Source: an uncultured Acetatifactor sp. (lineage in GTDB: Bacteria > Bacillota > Clostridia > Lachnospirales > Lachnospiraceae). Taken from it: 64,000 nt of DNA. Location: the NCBI GenBank assembly GCA_944384205.1, contig CALWSL010000009.1, forward strand, positions 62,001-126,000, in the 5' to 3' direction. Position numbers and translations under genes: made by a program. Under the pieces are notes generated by a model that did no database searches, had not been told where the DNA came from, and worked only from the letters and a program-made list of their open reading frames with translations. How positions within the stretch are numbered: the stretch's first letter is position 1; each line of letters begins with the position of its first letter. Positions 24,526 to 32,887 of this stretch are shown here, piece by piece.

Positions 24526-26162
24526 TAGTTCTCATCTTCTTCCTTATTTGCAGTAAAAACAGTACGTTTTCTTGCCATTTCATCACTGGCAAGATATTCG
24601 TCGTAGGTAGTAATTTTATCAATCAGTCCGCCGTTTGGAAGGATTTCCATAATGCGGTTTGCAGTGGTTTGCACAAACTGATGGTCGTGGCAGGAAAACA
24701 GCGCAACGCCCGGGAATTTAATTAAGCCGTTGTTCAGGGCGGTGATGGATTCCATATCCAGATGGTTGGTAGGTTCGTCCAGAATAAGGCAGTTGGCGCC
24801 GCTGATCATCATTTTGGAAAGGAGACAGCGGACCTTCTCACCACCGGAGAGAACCTTAACCTTTTTCACACCGTCTTCGCCGGCAAACAGCATGCGTCCC
24901 AGAAAACCCCGCACATAAGTGACATCCTTAACGGGGGAATAGCCGGTGAGCCAATCCACGATAGTCAAATCGTTGTCAAACTCCTCCGTGTTGTCCTTGG
25001 GAAAATATGCCTGAGACGTAGTGACGCCCCATTTGTAGGTGCCTTCATCCGGCTCCAGTTCTCCGACCAGAATCTTAAAGAGAGTTGTTTTTGCAATTTC
25101 ATTGCTTCCGACGAATGCAATCTTGTCGTCGTGTCCTACCACAAAAGAGATATCATCCAGCACCTTCTCACCGTTAATCGTCTTGGACAGGTGTTCCACG
25201 GTCAGAACCTCGTTTCCGATTTCACGTTCAGGACGGAAGTCGATATAAGGATATTTTCTGCTGGAGGGCTTGATTTCTTCCAGCTCTATTTTTTCCAGGG
25301 CACGTTTTCGGGAGGTAGCCTGTTTGGATTTGGAAGCGTTTGCGGAGAAACGGGAGATAAACTCCTGCAACTCCTTGATTTTTTCTTCTTTTTTCTTGTT
25401 TGCTTCCTTCATCTGTTTTATCAGAAGCTGGCTTGATTCATACCAGAAATCATAGTTGCCGGCATAGAGCTGAATTTTGCCGTAATCAATATCGGCGGTA
25501 TGCGTACATACTTTGTTTAAGAAATAACGGTCATGGGATACCACAATGACAGTGTTTTCAAAATTAATCAGGAATTCCTCCAGCCATGCAATCGCATCCA
25601 GGTCCAAGTGGTTGGTAGGCTCGTCGAGGAGCAGAATGTCGGGATTACCAAACAGCGCCTTGGCGAGCAGCACCTTCACTTTGATGTTGCTGTCCAAATC
25701 CTTCATGAGAGCGTAGTGAAATTCGGTGTCAATGCCCAGACCGTTTAAGAGCATGGCGGCATTGGATTCCGCCTCCCAGCCGTCCATCTCGGCAAATTCA
25801 GCTTCCAGCTCGCTGGCGCGGATACCGTCCTCATCGCTGAAATCTTCCTTTGCATAAATGGCGTCTTTTTCCTTCATAATGTCATAAAGACGTTTGTTTC
25901 CCATGATAACAGTGTCCATTACGATGTTGTCGTCGTATTTAAAGTGGTCCTGCTCCAGCACGGAGAGACGCTGTCCGGGCGTAATGGTTATTTCACCTTT
26001 GGTGGTTTCCAGCTGACCCGACAAAATCTTTAAAAAAGTAGATTTTCCAGCGCCGTTTGCACCAATCAGACCATAGCAGTTTCCCTCCGTGAATTTGATA
26101 TTTACGTCTTCAAATAACGCTTTTTTGCCGATTCGCAGGGTTACATTGTTTGCACTTATCAT
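24525..26162 (-). CDS. ABC-F family ATPase (YbiT-like)
   Basis: A 545-residue soluble protein with two ABC domains and no membrane domain, the ABC-F architecture; members bind the ribosomal E site and influence translation. Domain 1 has Walker A GANGAGKSTFLK and LLLDEPTNHLDLDAI but a degenerate signature (KDLDSNIKVKVLLAKAL), as in E. coli YbiT. The linker is the charged helical arm. Domain 2 has LSGGEKVRCLLSKMM and LILDEPTNHLDMESI, while its Walker A reads GSNEIAKTTLF, with Ala in place of the usual Gly before the Lys. It heads a two-gene unit with the PHP-HAD gene. No antibiotic-resistance context is seen. Confidence 0.92.
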   Translation of the reverse strand: MISANNVTLRIGKKALFEDVNIKFTEGNCYGLIGANGAGKSTFLKILSGQLETTKGEITITPGQRLSVLEQDHFKYDDNIVMDTVIMGNKRLYDIMKEKDAIYAKEDFSDEDGIRASELEAEFAEMDGWEAESNAAMLLNGLGIDTEFHYALMKDLDSNIKVKVLLAKALFGNPDILLLDEPTNHLDLDAIAWLEEFLINFENTVIVVSHDRYFLNKVCTHTADIDYGKIQLYAGNYDFWYESSQLLIKQMKEANKKKEEKIKELQEFISRFSANASKSKQATSRKRALEKIELEEIKPSSRKYPYIDFRPEREIGNEVLTVEHLSKTINGEKVLDDISFVVGHDDKIAFVGSNEIAKTTLFKILVGELEPDEGTYKWGVTTSQAYFPKDNTEEFDNDLTIVDWLTGYSPVKDVTYVRGFLGRMLFAGEDGVKKVKVLSGGEKVRCLLSKMMISGANCLILDEPTNHLDMESITALNNGLIKFPGVALFSCHDHQFVQTTANRIMEILPNGGLIDKITTYDEYLASDEMARKRTVFTANKEEDEN

Positions 26163-26207
26163 TTTTATAACCTTTCTCCTAGTACTAAAATCACATCATC
26201 CTTTTTT

Positions 26208-26235
26208 ATTTTACAGAAATCGAAGGAAAATGCAA
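26208..26235 (-). promoter_or_regulatory. Promoter of the ABC-F / PHP-HAD unit
   Basis: On the minus strand TTGCAT (26235-26230), 16 bases, TAAAAT (26213-26208). It lies 46 bases upstream of the ABC-F start and back-to-back with the GDPD promoter. Confidence 0.55.
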
Positions 26236-26254
26236 GGGGAATAATTATAAATAA

Positions 26255-26283
26255 TTGTAAGAAACGAAAAAATTTGTTAAAAT
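26255..26283 (+). promoter_or_regulatory. Promoter of the GDPD gene
   Basis: TTGTAA (26255-26260), 17-base spacer, TAAAAT (26278-26283), divergent from the ABC-F promoter. Confidence 0.6.
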
Positions 26284-26324
26284 GTATCAGTACGGAAGAA
26301 ATATTTGGAGGCATCACGAAAGAG

Positions 26325-27152
26325 ATGAATATTTTATTGTTAGTTTTATTATGCTGTATGACCATGGCTGCGCTGTATTTACTGATGATTATGCCGGGGA
26401 TGGCGAGAAAGCCGGATACGGAGGTCTTCAAACGCTGGCTATATGCCCACAGGGGATTGCATGACAATAATTCGGACGCACCGGAAAATTCCCTGAAAGC
26501 CTTTCAGCGGGCGGTGGATGCAGGCTATGGAATGGAAATGGATATCCAGTTGACGAAGGACAAGGTTCCTGTAGTATTTCATGATTTTACACTGAAAAGA
26601 ATTTGCGGCGTGGAAGGAAAGGTATCTGACTACACATATAAGGAATTGCAGCGTTTTCCGTTGTGCAGGTCCAAGGAGCGGATTCCGAGACTGAAGGATG
26701 TGCTCCGGCTTGTAGATGGAAAAGTGCCGTTAATTGTGGAATTCAAAATAGAATTTAAAGACCTTTCCCTCTGTCCCATAGCGGACGGGCTGCTTCGGGA
26801 ATATAAGGGACTGTACTGTATGGAATCCTTTAACCCGCTTTGCCTGGTTTGGTACCGCAGGCACCATAAGGAGGTGGTGCGCGGGCAGCTTTCGGATGGA
26901 TTTCTGCGGGAGGGAAATTATAAGGGCATACTGTCTTTTGTGCTGCAGAACTTGTTGACAAATTTTTTGACAAAACCGGATTTTATTGCCTATAATCACA
27001 AATATGCCAACGTTCTTTCCAGAAGGATCTGCCGTGGACTTTATCGAAATATGGCGGCGGCGTGGACCATCAAAAGTGAGGAAGAACTGGAGGAGGAGCG
27101 GAAGAATTTTGATGTTTTTATTTTTGACAGCTTTCTTCCAAAAGAAAATTAA
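26325..27152 (+). CDS. Glycerophosphodiester phosphodiesterase family protein, membrane-anchored
   Basis: GDPD enzymes cleave glycerophosphodiesters to glycerol-3-phosphate and an alcohol. The 275-residue product has an N-terminal membrane segment (LLLVLLCCMTMAALYLLMIM) followed by the TIM-barrel: YAHRGLHDNNSDAPENSLKAF with the H-R-G catalytic motif, GMEMDIQLTKDKVPVVFHDFTL with metal-binding Glu/Asp and the second catalytic His, then VPLIVEFKIE. The C-terminal TIKSEEELEE resembles the usual WTV.. segment. ATG 26325 lacks a close Shine-Dalgarno (GGAGG is 13 bases upstream), so a nearby alternative start is possible. The catalytic domain faces outside or the membrane surface depending on anchor topology, which I cannot decide. 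Confidence 0.86.
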   Translation: MNILLLVLLCCMTMAALYLLMIMPGMARKPDTEVFKRWLYAHRGLHDNNSDAPENSLKAFQRAVDAGYGMEMDIQLTKDKVPVVFHDFTLKRICGVEGKVSDYTYKELQRFPLCRSKERIPRLKDVLRLVDGKVPLIVEFKIEFKDLSLCPIADGLLREYKGLYCMESFNPLCLVWYRRHHKEVVRGQLSDGFLREGNYKGILSFVLQNLLTNFLTKPDFIAYNHKYANVLSRRICRGLYRNMAAAWTIKSEEELEEERKNFDVFIFDSFLPKEN

Positions 27153-27160
27153 ATTTTTTG

Positions 27161-27188
27161 TTGCCTTTTAGCTATTTTGTGATATGAT
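27161..27188 (+). promoter_or_regulatory. Promoter of ppdK
   Basis: TTGCCT (27161-27166), 16 bases, TATGAT (27183-27188), leaving a leader of about 160 bases before the ppdK start. Confidence 0.5.
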
Positions 27189-27227
27189 TAATGTGTGCGC
27201 TCTTGTGTGCGCATATCAATGTAAGTA

Positions 27228-27255
27228 GTAAGGAACCTGTATTTTGGGTTCTTAC
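27228..27255 (+). promoter_or_regulatory. Stem-loop in the ppdK 5' leader
   Basis: GTAAGGAACC (27228-27237) pairs with GGTTCTTAC (27247-27255), with one bulged G and a 9-base loop. There is no U-tract directly after it (next bases ATATTTTATATG), so it is more likely an mRNA leader structure than a terminator. Upstream, an 8-base direct repeat GTGTGCGC occurs twice near 27193-27212. I recognise no known riboswitch. Confidence 0.35.
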
Positions 27256-27355
27256 ATATTTTATATGCGGGCTGCGCCGGGACGCCATCTCCGGTGGGGA
27301 TTCAGGGGCACCGCGATAAAAGCTTAGAACATTATATTTTAGGAGGAAGTAACAA

Positions 27356-29983
27356 ATGGCGAAAAAATGGGTATATTTGTTTACCGAAGGTAATGCAAAC
27401 ATGCGCGAGCTTCTCGGTGGTAAAGGTGCAAACCTGGCAGAGATGACCAACATCGGTCTTCCGGTACCACAGGGCTTTACAATCACAACTGAGGCATGTA
27501 CACAGTATTATGAAGACGGTCGTGAGATTAACGACGAGATTCAGGGACAGATTAATGAGTACATTGCCAAAATGGAAGAGATTACAGGAAAGAAATTCGG
27601 TGACAAGGAGAACCCTCTGTTGGTTTCCGTTCGTTCCGGCGCAAGAGCATCTATGCCCGGTATGATGGATACCATTCTGAATCTTGGTCTGAACGAAGAC
27701 GTAGTAAATGTTATTGCTGAGAAATCCAACAATCCCCGTTGGGCCTGGGACTGCTACAGAAGATTTATCCAGATGTATTCCGATGTAGTTATGGAAGTTG
27801 GCAAGAAATACTTCGAGCAGTTAATTGATGCTATGAAAGAAAAGAAGGGTGTTACCCAGGACGTTGAGCTTACCGCTGACGACTTAAAAGAGCTGGCTGG
27901 TCAGTTTAAGGCTGAGTACAAAGCTAAAATCGGCAGCGACTTCCCTGATGATCCCAAGGAGCAGTTGATGGGCGCTATCAAGGCTGTATTCCGTTCCTGG
28001 GACAACCCTCGGGCTAACGTATATCGTCGTGACAACGATATCCCTTATTCCTGGGGTACCGCTGTAAACGTACAGTCTATGGCATTCGGTAACATGGGTG
28101 ATGACTGTGGTACCGGCGTTGCATTTACCCGCGATCCCGCTACCGGCGCTAAGGGTCTTTTCGGTGAGTTCCTTACCAACGCACAGGGCGAGGACGTAGT
28201 TGCAGGTGTTCGTACACCTATGAAGATTGCTGAAATGGCAGACAAGTTCCCTGAGGCATTTGCTCAGTTTGAAGAGGTTTGCAAGACTCTGGAGAATCAC
28301 TACAGAGATATGCAGGATATGGAGTTTACTGTTGAGCATGGTAAACTGTACATGCTGCAGACCAGAAACGGTAAGAGAACCGCACAGGCAGCTCTTAAGA
28401 TTGCCTGTGATTTAGTAGATGAAGGTATGAGAACAGAGGAAGAGGCAGTTGCTATGATCGATCCTCGTAACCTTGATACCTTGCTTCATCCTCAGTTTGA
28501 CGCTGCTGCACTTAAGGCTGCTACTCCTATCGGCAAAGGTCTTGGCGCTTCTCCCGGAGCTGCCTGCGGTAAGGTTGTATTCACTGCAGAAGATGCTGAA
28601 AGCTGGAATGCAAGAGGAGAGAAGGTTGTTCTGGTTCGTCTGGAGACCTCTCCCGAAGATATCACCGGTATGAAAGCTTCCCAGGGTATCTTAACCGTTC
28701 GCGGCGGTATGACCTCTCACGCAGCAGTAGTTGCTCGTGGTATGGGTACCTGCTGTGTATCCGGTTGCGGCGATATCGCTATGGACGAAGAGAATAAGAA
28801 ATTCACCTTAGCCGGCAAAGAGTTCCATGAGGGAGACTGGATTTCCATCGATGGTTCTACCGGTAACATCTATGACGGTGAGATTAAGACTGTTGACGCT
28901 ACCATCGCCGGTGAGTTCGGCAGAGTAATGGCATGGGCTGACAAGTACAGAACCCTTAAGGTTCGTACCAATGCAGATACTCCGGCAGACGCTAAGAAGG
29001 CTCGTGAGCTGGGTGCAGAAGGTATCGGTCTTTGCCGTACCGAGCATATGTTCTTTGAAGAGGACAGAATTGCAGCATTCCGTGAGATGATTTGTTCCGA
29101 TACGGTAGAAGAGAGAGAAGCAGCGCTTGAGAAGATTCTTCCTTATCAGCAGGGAGACTTTGAGGCACTGTACGAGGCTCTGGAGGGTAACCCTGTTACC
29201 ATTCGTTTCCTTGATCCGCCTCTTCATGAGTTCGTTCCTACTGAGGAAGCTGACATTGAGAAGCTTGCTAAGGCTCAGGGTAAATCCGTTGAGACTATCA
29301 GGAACATCATCACTTCCTTACATGAGTTTAACCCTATGATGGGTCACAGAGGATGCCGTCTTGCTGTAACTTATCCTGAAATTGCCAGGATGCAGACCAA
29401 GGCTGTTATCCGTGCAGCTATCAACGTACAGAAGAAGCATGCTGACTGGGTTGTAAAACCTGAAATCATGATTCCTCTTGTATGTGAAATCAAAGAGTTA
29501 AAATTCGTTAAGAAGGTAGTTGTTGAGACCGCTGACGCTGAAATCGCAGCATCAGGCATCAAGCTTGAGTACGAAGTAGGTACCATGATTGAGATTCCGA
29601 GAGCAGCGCTTACCGCTGACGAAATCGCAACAGAGGCTGACTTCTTCTGCTTCGGTACTAACGATTTAACGCAGATGACCTTCGGATTCTCTCGTGATGA
29701 TGCAGGTAAGTTCTTAGATGCTTACTATGACACCAAGATTTTCGAGAACGATCCGTTTGCTAAGCTGGATCAGACCGGTGTCGGCAAGTTAATGGAGATG
29801 GCTATCAAGCTTGGTAAGCCTGTAAATCCTAAGCTTCACATTGGTATCTGTGGTGAGCACGGCGGAGATCCTTCTTCCGTAGAGTTCTGCCATAAGATTG
29901 GTTTGGATTACGTTTCCTGTTCTCCTTTCCGTGTGCCTATCGCCAGACTGGCAGCAGCACAGGCAGCGATTGCAAATAAATAA
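27356..29983 (+). CDS. ppdK: Pyruvate, phosphate dikinase
   Basis: PPDK interconverts pyruvate + ATP + Pi with PEP + AMP + PPi; in anaerobes it is used in PPi-linked glycolysis or gluconeogenesis. The 875-residue protein has the N-terminal nucleotide-binding domain (LLGGKGANLAEMTNIGLPVPQGFTI, then SVRSGARASMPGMMDTILNLG). The central phosphohistidine domain contains GGMTSHAAVVARGMG, and the C-terminal PEP/pyruvate domain has GLCRTEHMFF, MGHRGCRL, GTNDLTQMTFGFSRDD and ICGEHGGDP. Length is full. The codon profile differs from neighbours (many GGT, CGT, GTT and CTT codons), consistent with very high expression. AGGAGG precedes the ATG; a strong terminator follows. Confidence 0.98.
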   Translation: MAKKWVYLFTEGNANMRELLGGKGANLAEMTNIGLPVPQGFTITTEACTQYYEDGREINDEIQGQINEYIAKMEEITGKKFGDKENPLLVSVRSGARASMPGMMDTILNLGLNEDVVNVIAEKSNNPRWAWDCYRRFIQMYSDVVMEVGKKYFEQLIDAMKEKKGVTQDVELTADDLKELAGQFKAEYKAKIGSDFPDDPKEQLMGAIKAVFRSWDNPRANVYRRDNDIPYSWGTAVNVQSMAFGNMGDDCGTGVAFTRDPATGAKGLFGEFLTNAQGEDVVAGVRTPMKIAEMADKFPEAFAQFEEVCKTLENHYRDMQDMEFTVEHGKLYMLQTRNGKRTAQAALKIACDLVDEGMRTEEEAVAMIDPRNLDTLLHPQFDAAALKAATPIGKGLGASPGAACGKVVFTAEDAESWNARGEKVVLVRLETSPEDITGMKASQGILTVRGGMTSHAAVVARGMGTCCVSGCGDIAMDEENKKFTLAGKEFHEGDWISIDGSTGNIYDGEIKTVDATIAGEFGRVMAWADKYRTLKVRTNADTPADAKKARELGAEGIGLCRTEHMFFEEDRIAAFREMICSDTVEEREAALEKILPYQQGDFEALYEALEGNPVTIRFLDPPLHEFVPTEEADIEKLAKAQGKSVETIRNIITSLHEFNPMMGHRGCRLAVTYPEIARMQTKAVIRAAINVQKKHADWVVKPEIMIPLVCEIKELKFVKKVVVETADAEIAASGIKLEYEVGTMIEIPRAALTADEIATEADFFCFGTNDLTQMTFGFSRDDAGKFLDAYYDTKIFENDPFAKLDQTGVGKLMEMAIKLGKPVNPKLHIGICGEHGGDPSSVEFCHKIGLDYVSCSPFRVPIARLAAAQAAIANK

Positions 29984-30026
29984 CACACCGGCAGAATTGG
30001 TATTGCAATAATATTAAAATCAACAA

Positions 30027-30062
30027 ACTGCTCTTTATGCTTCGGCATAAAGGGCAGTTTTT
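30027..30062 (+). terminator. Rho-independent terminator of ppdK
   Basis: ACTGCTCTTTATGC (30027-30040), a TTCG tetraloop, then GCATAAAGGGCAGT (30045-30058) and a T run. The 14-bp stem has one G-U pair. Confidence 0.92.
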
Positions 30063-30120
30063 ATCGCAAGTAATAAGAAAAGAGTAAATAAAAGAACGAT
30101 ATAATTCCTTTGAAATCGGG

Positions 30121-30149
30121 TTGATATTATAGGAATATTATGATATGAT
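30121..30149 (+). promoter_or_regulatory. Promoter of the Phd/RelE module
   Basis: TTGATA (30121-30126), 17 bases, TATGAT (30144-30149), 31 bases upstream of the antitoxin start. A second -10-like TATAAT lies at 30155-30160. Confidence 0.6.
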
Positions 30150-30179
30150 TTGTCTATAATATAAGCGGAGGTGTTTTGT

Positions 30180-30458
30180 ATGGATGCGATTATCAGACCA
30201 TCAGCTGATTTGAGAAATCATTATAATGAAATTTCAAAACAGTGCAGGGAAGAAAGAACTCCTGTGATTATTACGGTAAATGGCAGAGGCGATACAGCGG
30301 TTTTAGGACTTCAGGATTATTATCAGATGAAATCCGAACTGGAACTTTTGAGAAATCTTGCAGAAGCAGAAAACGATGTAAGGGAAGGACGAGTTACACC
30401 AATGCAGAAAACATTTGATGATATCCGTGCCGCGCTTATGGCGAGGAAGAATGGATGA
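30180..30458 (+). CDS. Phd/YefM-family antitoxin
   Basis: A 92-residue antitoxin. IIRPSADLRNHYNEISKQCR then TPVIITVNGRGDTAVLGLQDYYQM is the Phd/YefM DNA-binding fold, and the C-terminal part (EAENDVREGRVTPMQKTFDD) is the toxin-neutralising tail. ATG 30180 has GGAGG 8 bases upstream. Its stop overlaps the toxin start by 4 bases (ATGA), standard for a coupled type II module, which would autoregulate from the promoter at 30121. Confidence 0.9.
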   Translation: MDAIIRPSADLRNHYNEISKQCREERTPVIITVNGRGDTAVLGLQDYYQMKSELELLRNLAEAENDVREGRVTPMQKTFDDIRAALMARKNG

Positions 30459-30766
30459 AGTACAGCGTCGTGAGAACGGATAAAACAGAGGAGCAGTTAA
30501 GAGATATTATCTTCTATATTGCAGAGGATTCAGGCAGTGTGGATGTAGCACTTGGTTATCTGGATAAATTGGAAAAAGCCATTATGAATTTAGAGGATTT
30601 TCCATACACCGGAGTGAAACCAGGATATTCCATACTGCGAAAGCAGGGGTATTTTGTATTGATCGTGGAAAAGCATCTTGTCTTTTACAAGGTCGATGAG
30701 GAAAAGAAGTTCGTTACCATTTATTCTGTCATGGACAGCAGAAGGGAATACCAGAACTTAATATAA
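30455..30766 (+). CDS. RelE/ParE-family toxin
   Basis: A 103-residue toxin of the RelE/ParE superfamily: KYSVVRTDKTEEQLRDIIFYIAEDSGS at the N-terminus, the two-helix stretch ALGYLDKLEKAIMNLEDFPYTG, then strands GYFVLIVEKHLVFYKVDE and the terminal VTIYSVMDSRREYQNLI, a full-length pattern. RelE proteins cut mRNA in the ribosome while ParE proteins poison gyrase; the sequence does not settle which. It overlaps the antitoxin by 4 bases. It appears intact, unlike the toxin at 589. Confidence 0.88.
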   Translation: MKYSVVRTDKTEEQLRDIIFYIAEDSGSVDVALGYLDKLEKAIMNLEDFPYTGVKPGYSILRKQGYFVLIVEKHLVFYKVDEEKKFVTIYSVMDSRREYQNLI

Positions 30767-30790
30767 TTATGGGAAATTATACGAAGTTTT

Positions 30791-30819
30791 TTTACAAACA
30801 TGGGAATAGATGGTATAAT
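30791..30819 (+). promoter_or_regulatory. Promoter of the CbiT-like / FNT pair
   Basis: TTTACA (30791-30796), exactly 17 bases, consensus TATAAT (30814-30819), 57 bases upstream of the ATG at 30877. Confidence 0.65.
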
Positions 30820-30876
30820 AAATAAAAAACTACTGCGGATTTTACACAACAGTCAGATAATTAAGGGGGTTCATCT

Positions 30877-31782
30877 ATGGAACAGCAGATTTTTACGAAT
30901 GAAGTAATTTTATCATGGCTTCAATACTATGCAAAAAATACCACGCTGGATTTAGAGCATGTAAAGATTATCGACATTACCAAAAAGAACAAAAATGTGA
31001 TTCCCACTGTTGAGGCGCATAAAACTACACTGGTATTTACCAACGCCGGCATAGATGATATTTTCTATCGTCTGTGGAATGCCGGATTAGGCGAATGCAA
31101 CGTCTGGTATAATGAAGGTTCCGATCCTTCCGGTGAGATTCTGAACCAGAAAGTAAAGGATATGATTGACCGTGGGATTAATGCTTCCGCAGGTATGCTG
31201 ATTATTAATCCCAATGCCAGAAATACGGCAAAAATCGGACTGAGCAATGAAATGTTCGAGCGCGGTTCCATCCGGTATGTGGGCAGCGAGATTCGTGCAA
31301 TTATCTTAAATAAAATGATGGTGGCGCCTCAGGACGATATTTGTGTAATCGGAGGAGAGAGTATTGCCATTGAGGCAGCGCTGATGGCGCCGGAGGGCAC
31401 TGTGATTGCCGTTGAATACAGCCGTCAGGATCGCGCCACGCTGGAAGATAATGTAGCACACTTTGATTTGCACAATATAAAAATCATTGACCATATAGAT
31501 GCTGACAGCATGAAGGATTGTCCTGTGCCTTCTCTGGTATTTTTAGTGGCGTCTGCCAGCACAGATCAGGAGCTTACATATCTTACCGGCATAAATCCGA
31601 ATATTAATGTTGTCATATATACCTTGGATTTTAAGGTTGCAGCAGGCATCGCAAACACCCTGCAGGATTTGGGCTTGACGGATATTGATACCATACAGGT
31701 ATCCGTATCCAAGCTGGGAAGCAATAATACATTCAAGCAGGAGCCTGCTCCATGGATTATCACAGCCAGAACCCGCAGCTAG
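30877..31782 (+). CDS. CbiE/CbiT-like (precorrin methylase-like) protein, function unknown
   Basis: A 301-residue soluble protein. The C-terminal half resembles the class I SAM methyltransferase fold of CbiT (precorrin-6B / cobalt-precorrin methylase): DDICVIGGESIAIEAALMAPEGTVIAVEYS, then LEDNVAHFDLHNIKIIDH. The first glycine motif reads V-I-G-G-E-S, not the usual G-x-G-x-G, so SAM binding is uncertain. The middle part (TNAGIDDIFYRLWNAGLGECNVWYNEG) recalls the CbiE side. No other cobalamin genes are near; instead a formate/nitrite transporter follows after 32 bases, probably in the same transcript. I do not assign a reaction. Confidence 0.6.
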   Translation: MEQQIFTNEVILSWLQYYAKNTTLDLEHVKIIDITKKNKNVIPTVEAHKTTLVFTNAGIDDIFYRLWNAGLGECNVWYNEGSDPSGEILNQKVKDMIDRGINASAGMLIINPNARNTAKIGLSNEMFERGSIRYVGSEIRAIILNKMMVAPQDDICVIGGESIAIEAALMAPEGTVIAVEYSRQDRATLEDNVAHFDLHNIKIIDHIDADSMKDCPVPSLVFLVASASTDQELTYLTGINPNINVVIYTLDFKVAAGIANTLQDLGLTDIDTIQVSVSKLGSNNTFKQEPAPWIITARTRS

Positions 31783-31814
31783 AAGAGTAAAAAATAGAGA
31801 TAGGAGCTTTTAAG

Positions 31815-32660
31815 ATGCACTCACCTTTGGAAATTGCAAGAAATTATGTGGAAATCGGAATACATAAGGTAAAGCTGTCCGCCTTTAAGATGGTAATATT
31901 GGGTATTTTTGCAGGCATGTTTATCGGATTCGCAGGGATATCCGCAACAACGGGCGGCGCAACAGTGGATAATGCTTCCCTGTCGCGTCTGATTAGCGCG
32001 TGCCTGTTTCCTGCCGGTATGGCAATGGTTATTGTTGCAGGCAGCGAGTTGTTTACCGGCAATAATCTGATTATTATTGCTCTTTTGGAAAAAAAGATAA
32101 AGCTCCACGAAATGTTGAAGAACTGGTTTTTTGTCTTTATCGGAAACTTTACAGGCGCGGTGATTGTCGCTGCGCTGGTAGTATACGGGCATATACCTGA
32201 CCTGTTCGGGGGAAAGCTGGCAGAAAGTATCGTAAATTCCGCATTGCATCGTGTGAATCTTTCTTTTGGAGATTCTTTCATTAGAGGGATTCTTTGCAAT
32301 GTATTAGTGTGTATTGCGATTTGGGCGGCTTTTGCCGCAAAAACGGTTTCCGGTAAGCTGCTGATGACCTTCTGGCCTGTTATGACCTTTGTGCTTTGCG
32401 GCTTTGAGCATAGTATTGCAGATATTTATTTCTGTATGGCAGGTATTTTTACGGCGGGCGAGTATGGGATTGCAGCAGAAGGGCTGACGATAGGAAGCTT
32501 TTTATTCAAAAATCTGCTTCCGGTTACGCTGGGAAATATTGTTGGAGGTGCGGGTATTGTAGGTACGGGATACTGGCTGATGTATCTGCGTCATACGCCG
32601 CTTTACAGTATGCCGATTGAAGCAGAACAGGAAGAGATTGATATTGCGGAAGAGTATTAA
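31815..32660 (+). CDS. Formate/nitrite transporter (FNT) family protein
   Basis: A 281-residue pentameric-channel type membrane protein with six hydrophobic segments. Both FNT signatures are present: VIVAGSELFTGNN near residue 80 and GILCNVLVCIAIWAAF near 155, with the FEHSIADIYF segment carrying the conserved central histidine. FNT proteins move formate, nitrite, hydrosulfide or small acids; in a fermenting anaerobe formate is the most likely substrate, but no pyruvate formate-lyase gene is adjacent. It probably shares the promoter at 30791 with the CbiT-like gene. Confidence 0.92.
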   Translation: MHSPLEIARNYVEIGIHKVKLSAFKMVILGIFAGMFIGFAGISATTGGATVDNASLSRLISACLFPAGMAMVIVAGSELFTGNNLIIIALLEKKIKLHEMLKNWFFVFIGNFTGAVIVAALVVYGHIPDLFGGKLAESIVNSALHRVNLSFGDSFIRGILCNVLVCIAIWAAFAAKTVSGKLLMTFWPVMTFVLCGFEHSIADIYFCMAGIFTAGEYGIAAEGLTIGSFLFKNLLPVTLGNIVGGAGIVGTGYWLMYLRHTPLYSMPIEAEQEEIDIAEEY

Positions 32661-32716
32661 ATGCAGGGGGTATTTTTTAATCTGACTGTACGATAATATT
32701 AATATAAGCTATGGAA

Positions 32717-32758
32717 AGCGACTGTCAAACCAAAGGAATGGTGATGAAGTCGCTTTTT
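32717..32758 (+). terminator. Likely terminator after the FNT gene
   Basis: AGCGACT (32717-32723) pairs with AGTCGCT (32748-32754), followed by T5G. The loop is long (24 bases), which lowers confidence. Confidence 0.5.
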
Positions 32759-32887
32759 GTCTGTGATTTTGAGCGCAACCGACTTACCCCTGGAGAGGTA
32801 AGCAATAAAAAAGATTGTATAACAATTGCGTTATACGAAGGTGAAAGTCTTGTGTTCATATTCAAAAAGGGGCGGCAACAGGCGTGA
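32744..32887 (+). CDS. Possible 47-residue small protein
   Basis: ATG 32744 is preceded by AAAGGA 6 bases upstream. The product runs MKSLFVCDFERNRLTPGEVS, then NKKDCITIALYEGESLVFIF, then KKGRQQA. It has no signal peptide, and I recognise no family. Its stop lies inside the perfect hairpin GGCGTGA-TT-TCACGCC. The start overlaps the right arm of the hairpin at 32748, so both cannot function simply. It may be a real small gene or a chance frame in a degraded region. Confidence 0.3.
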   Translation: MKSLFVCDFERNRLTPGEVSNKKDCITIALYEGESLVFIFKKGRQQA

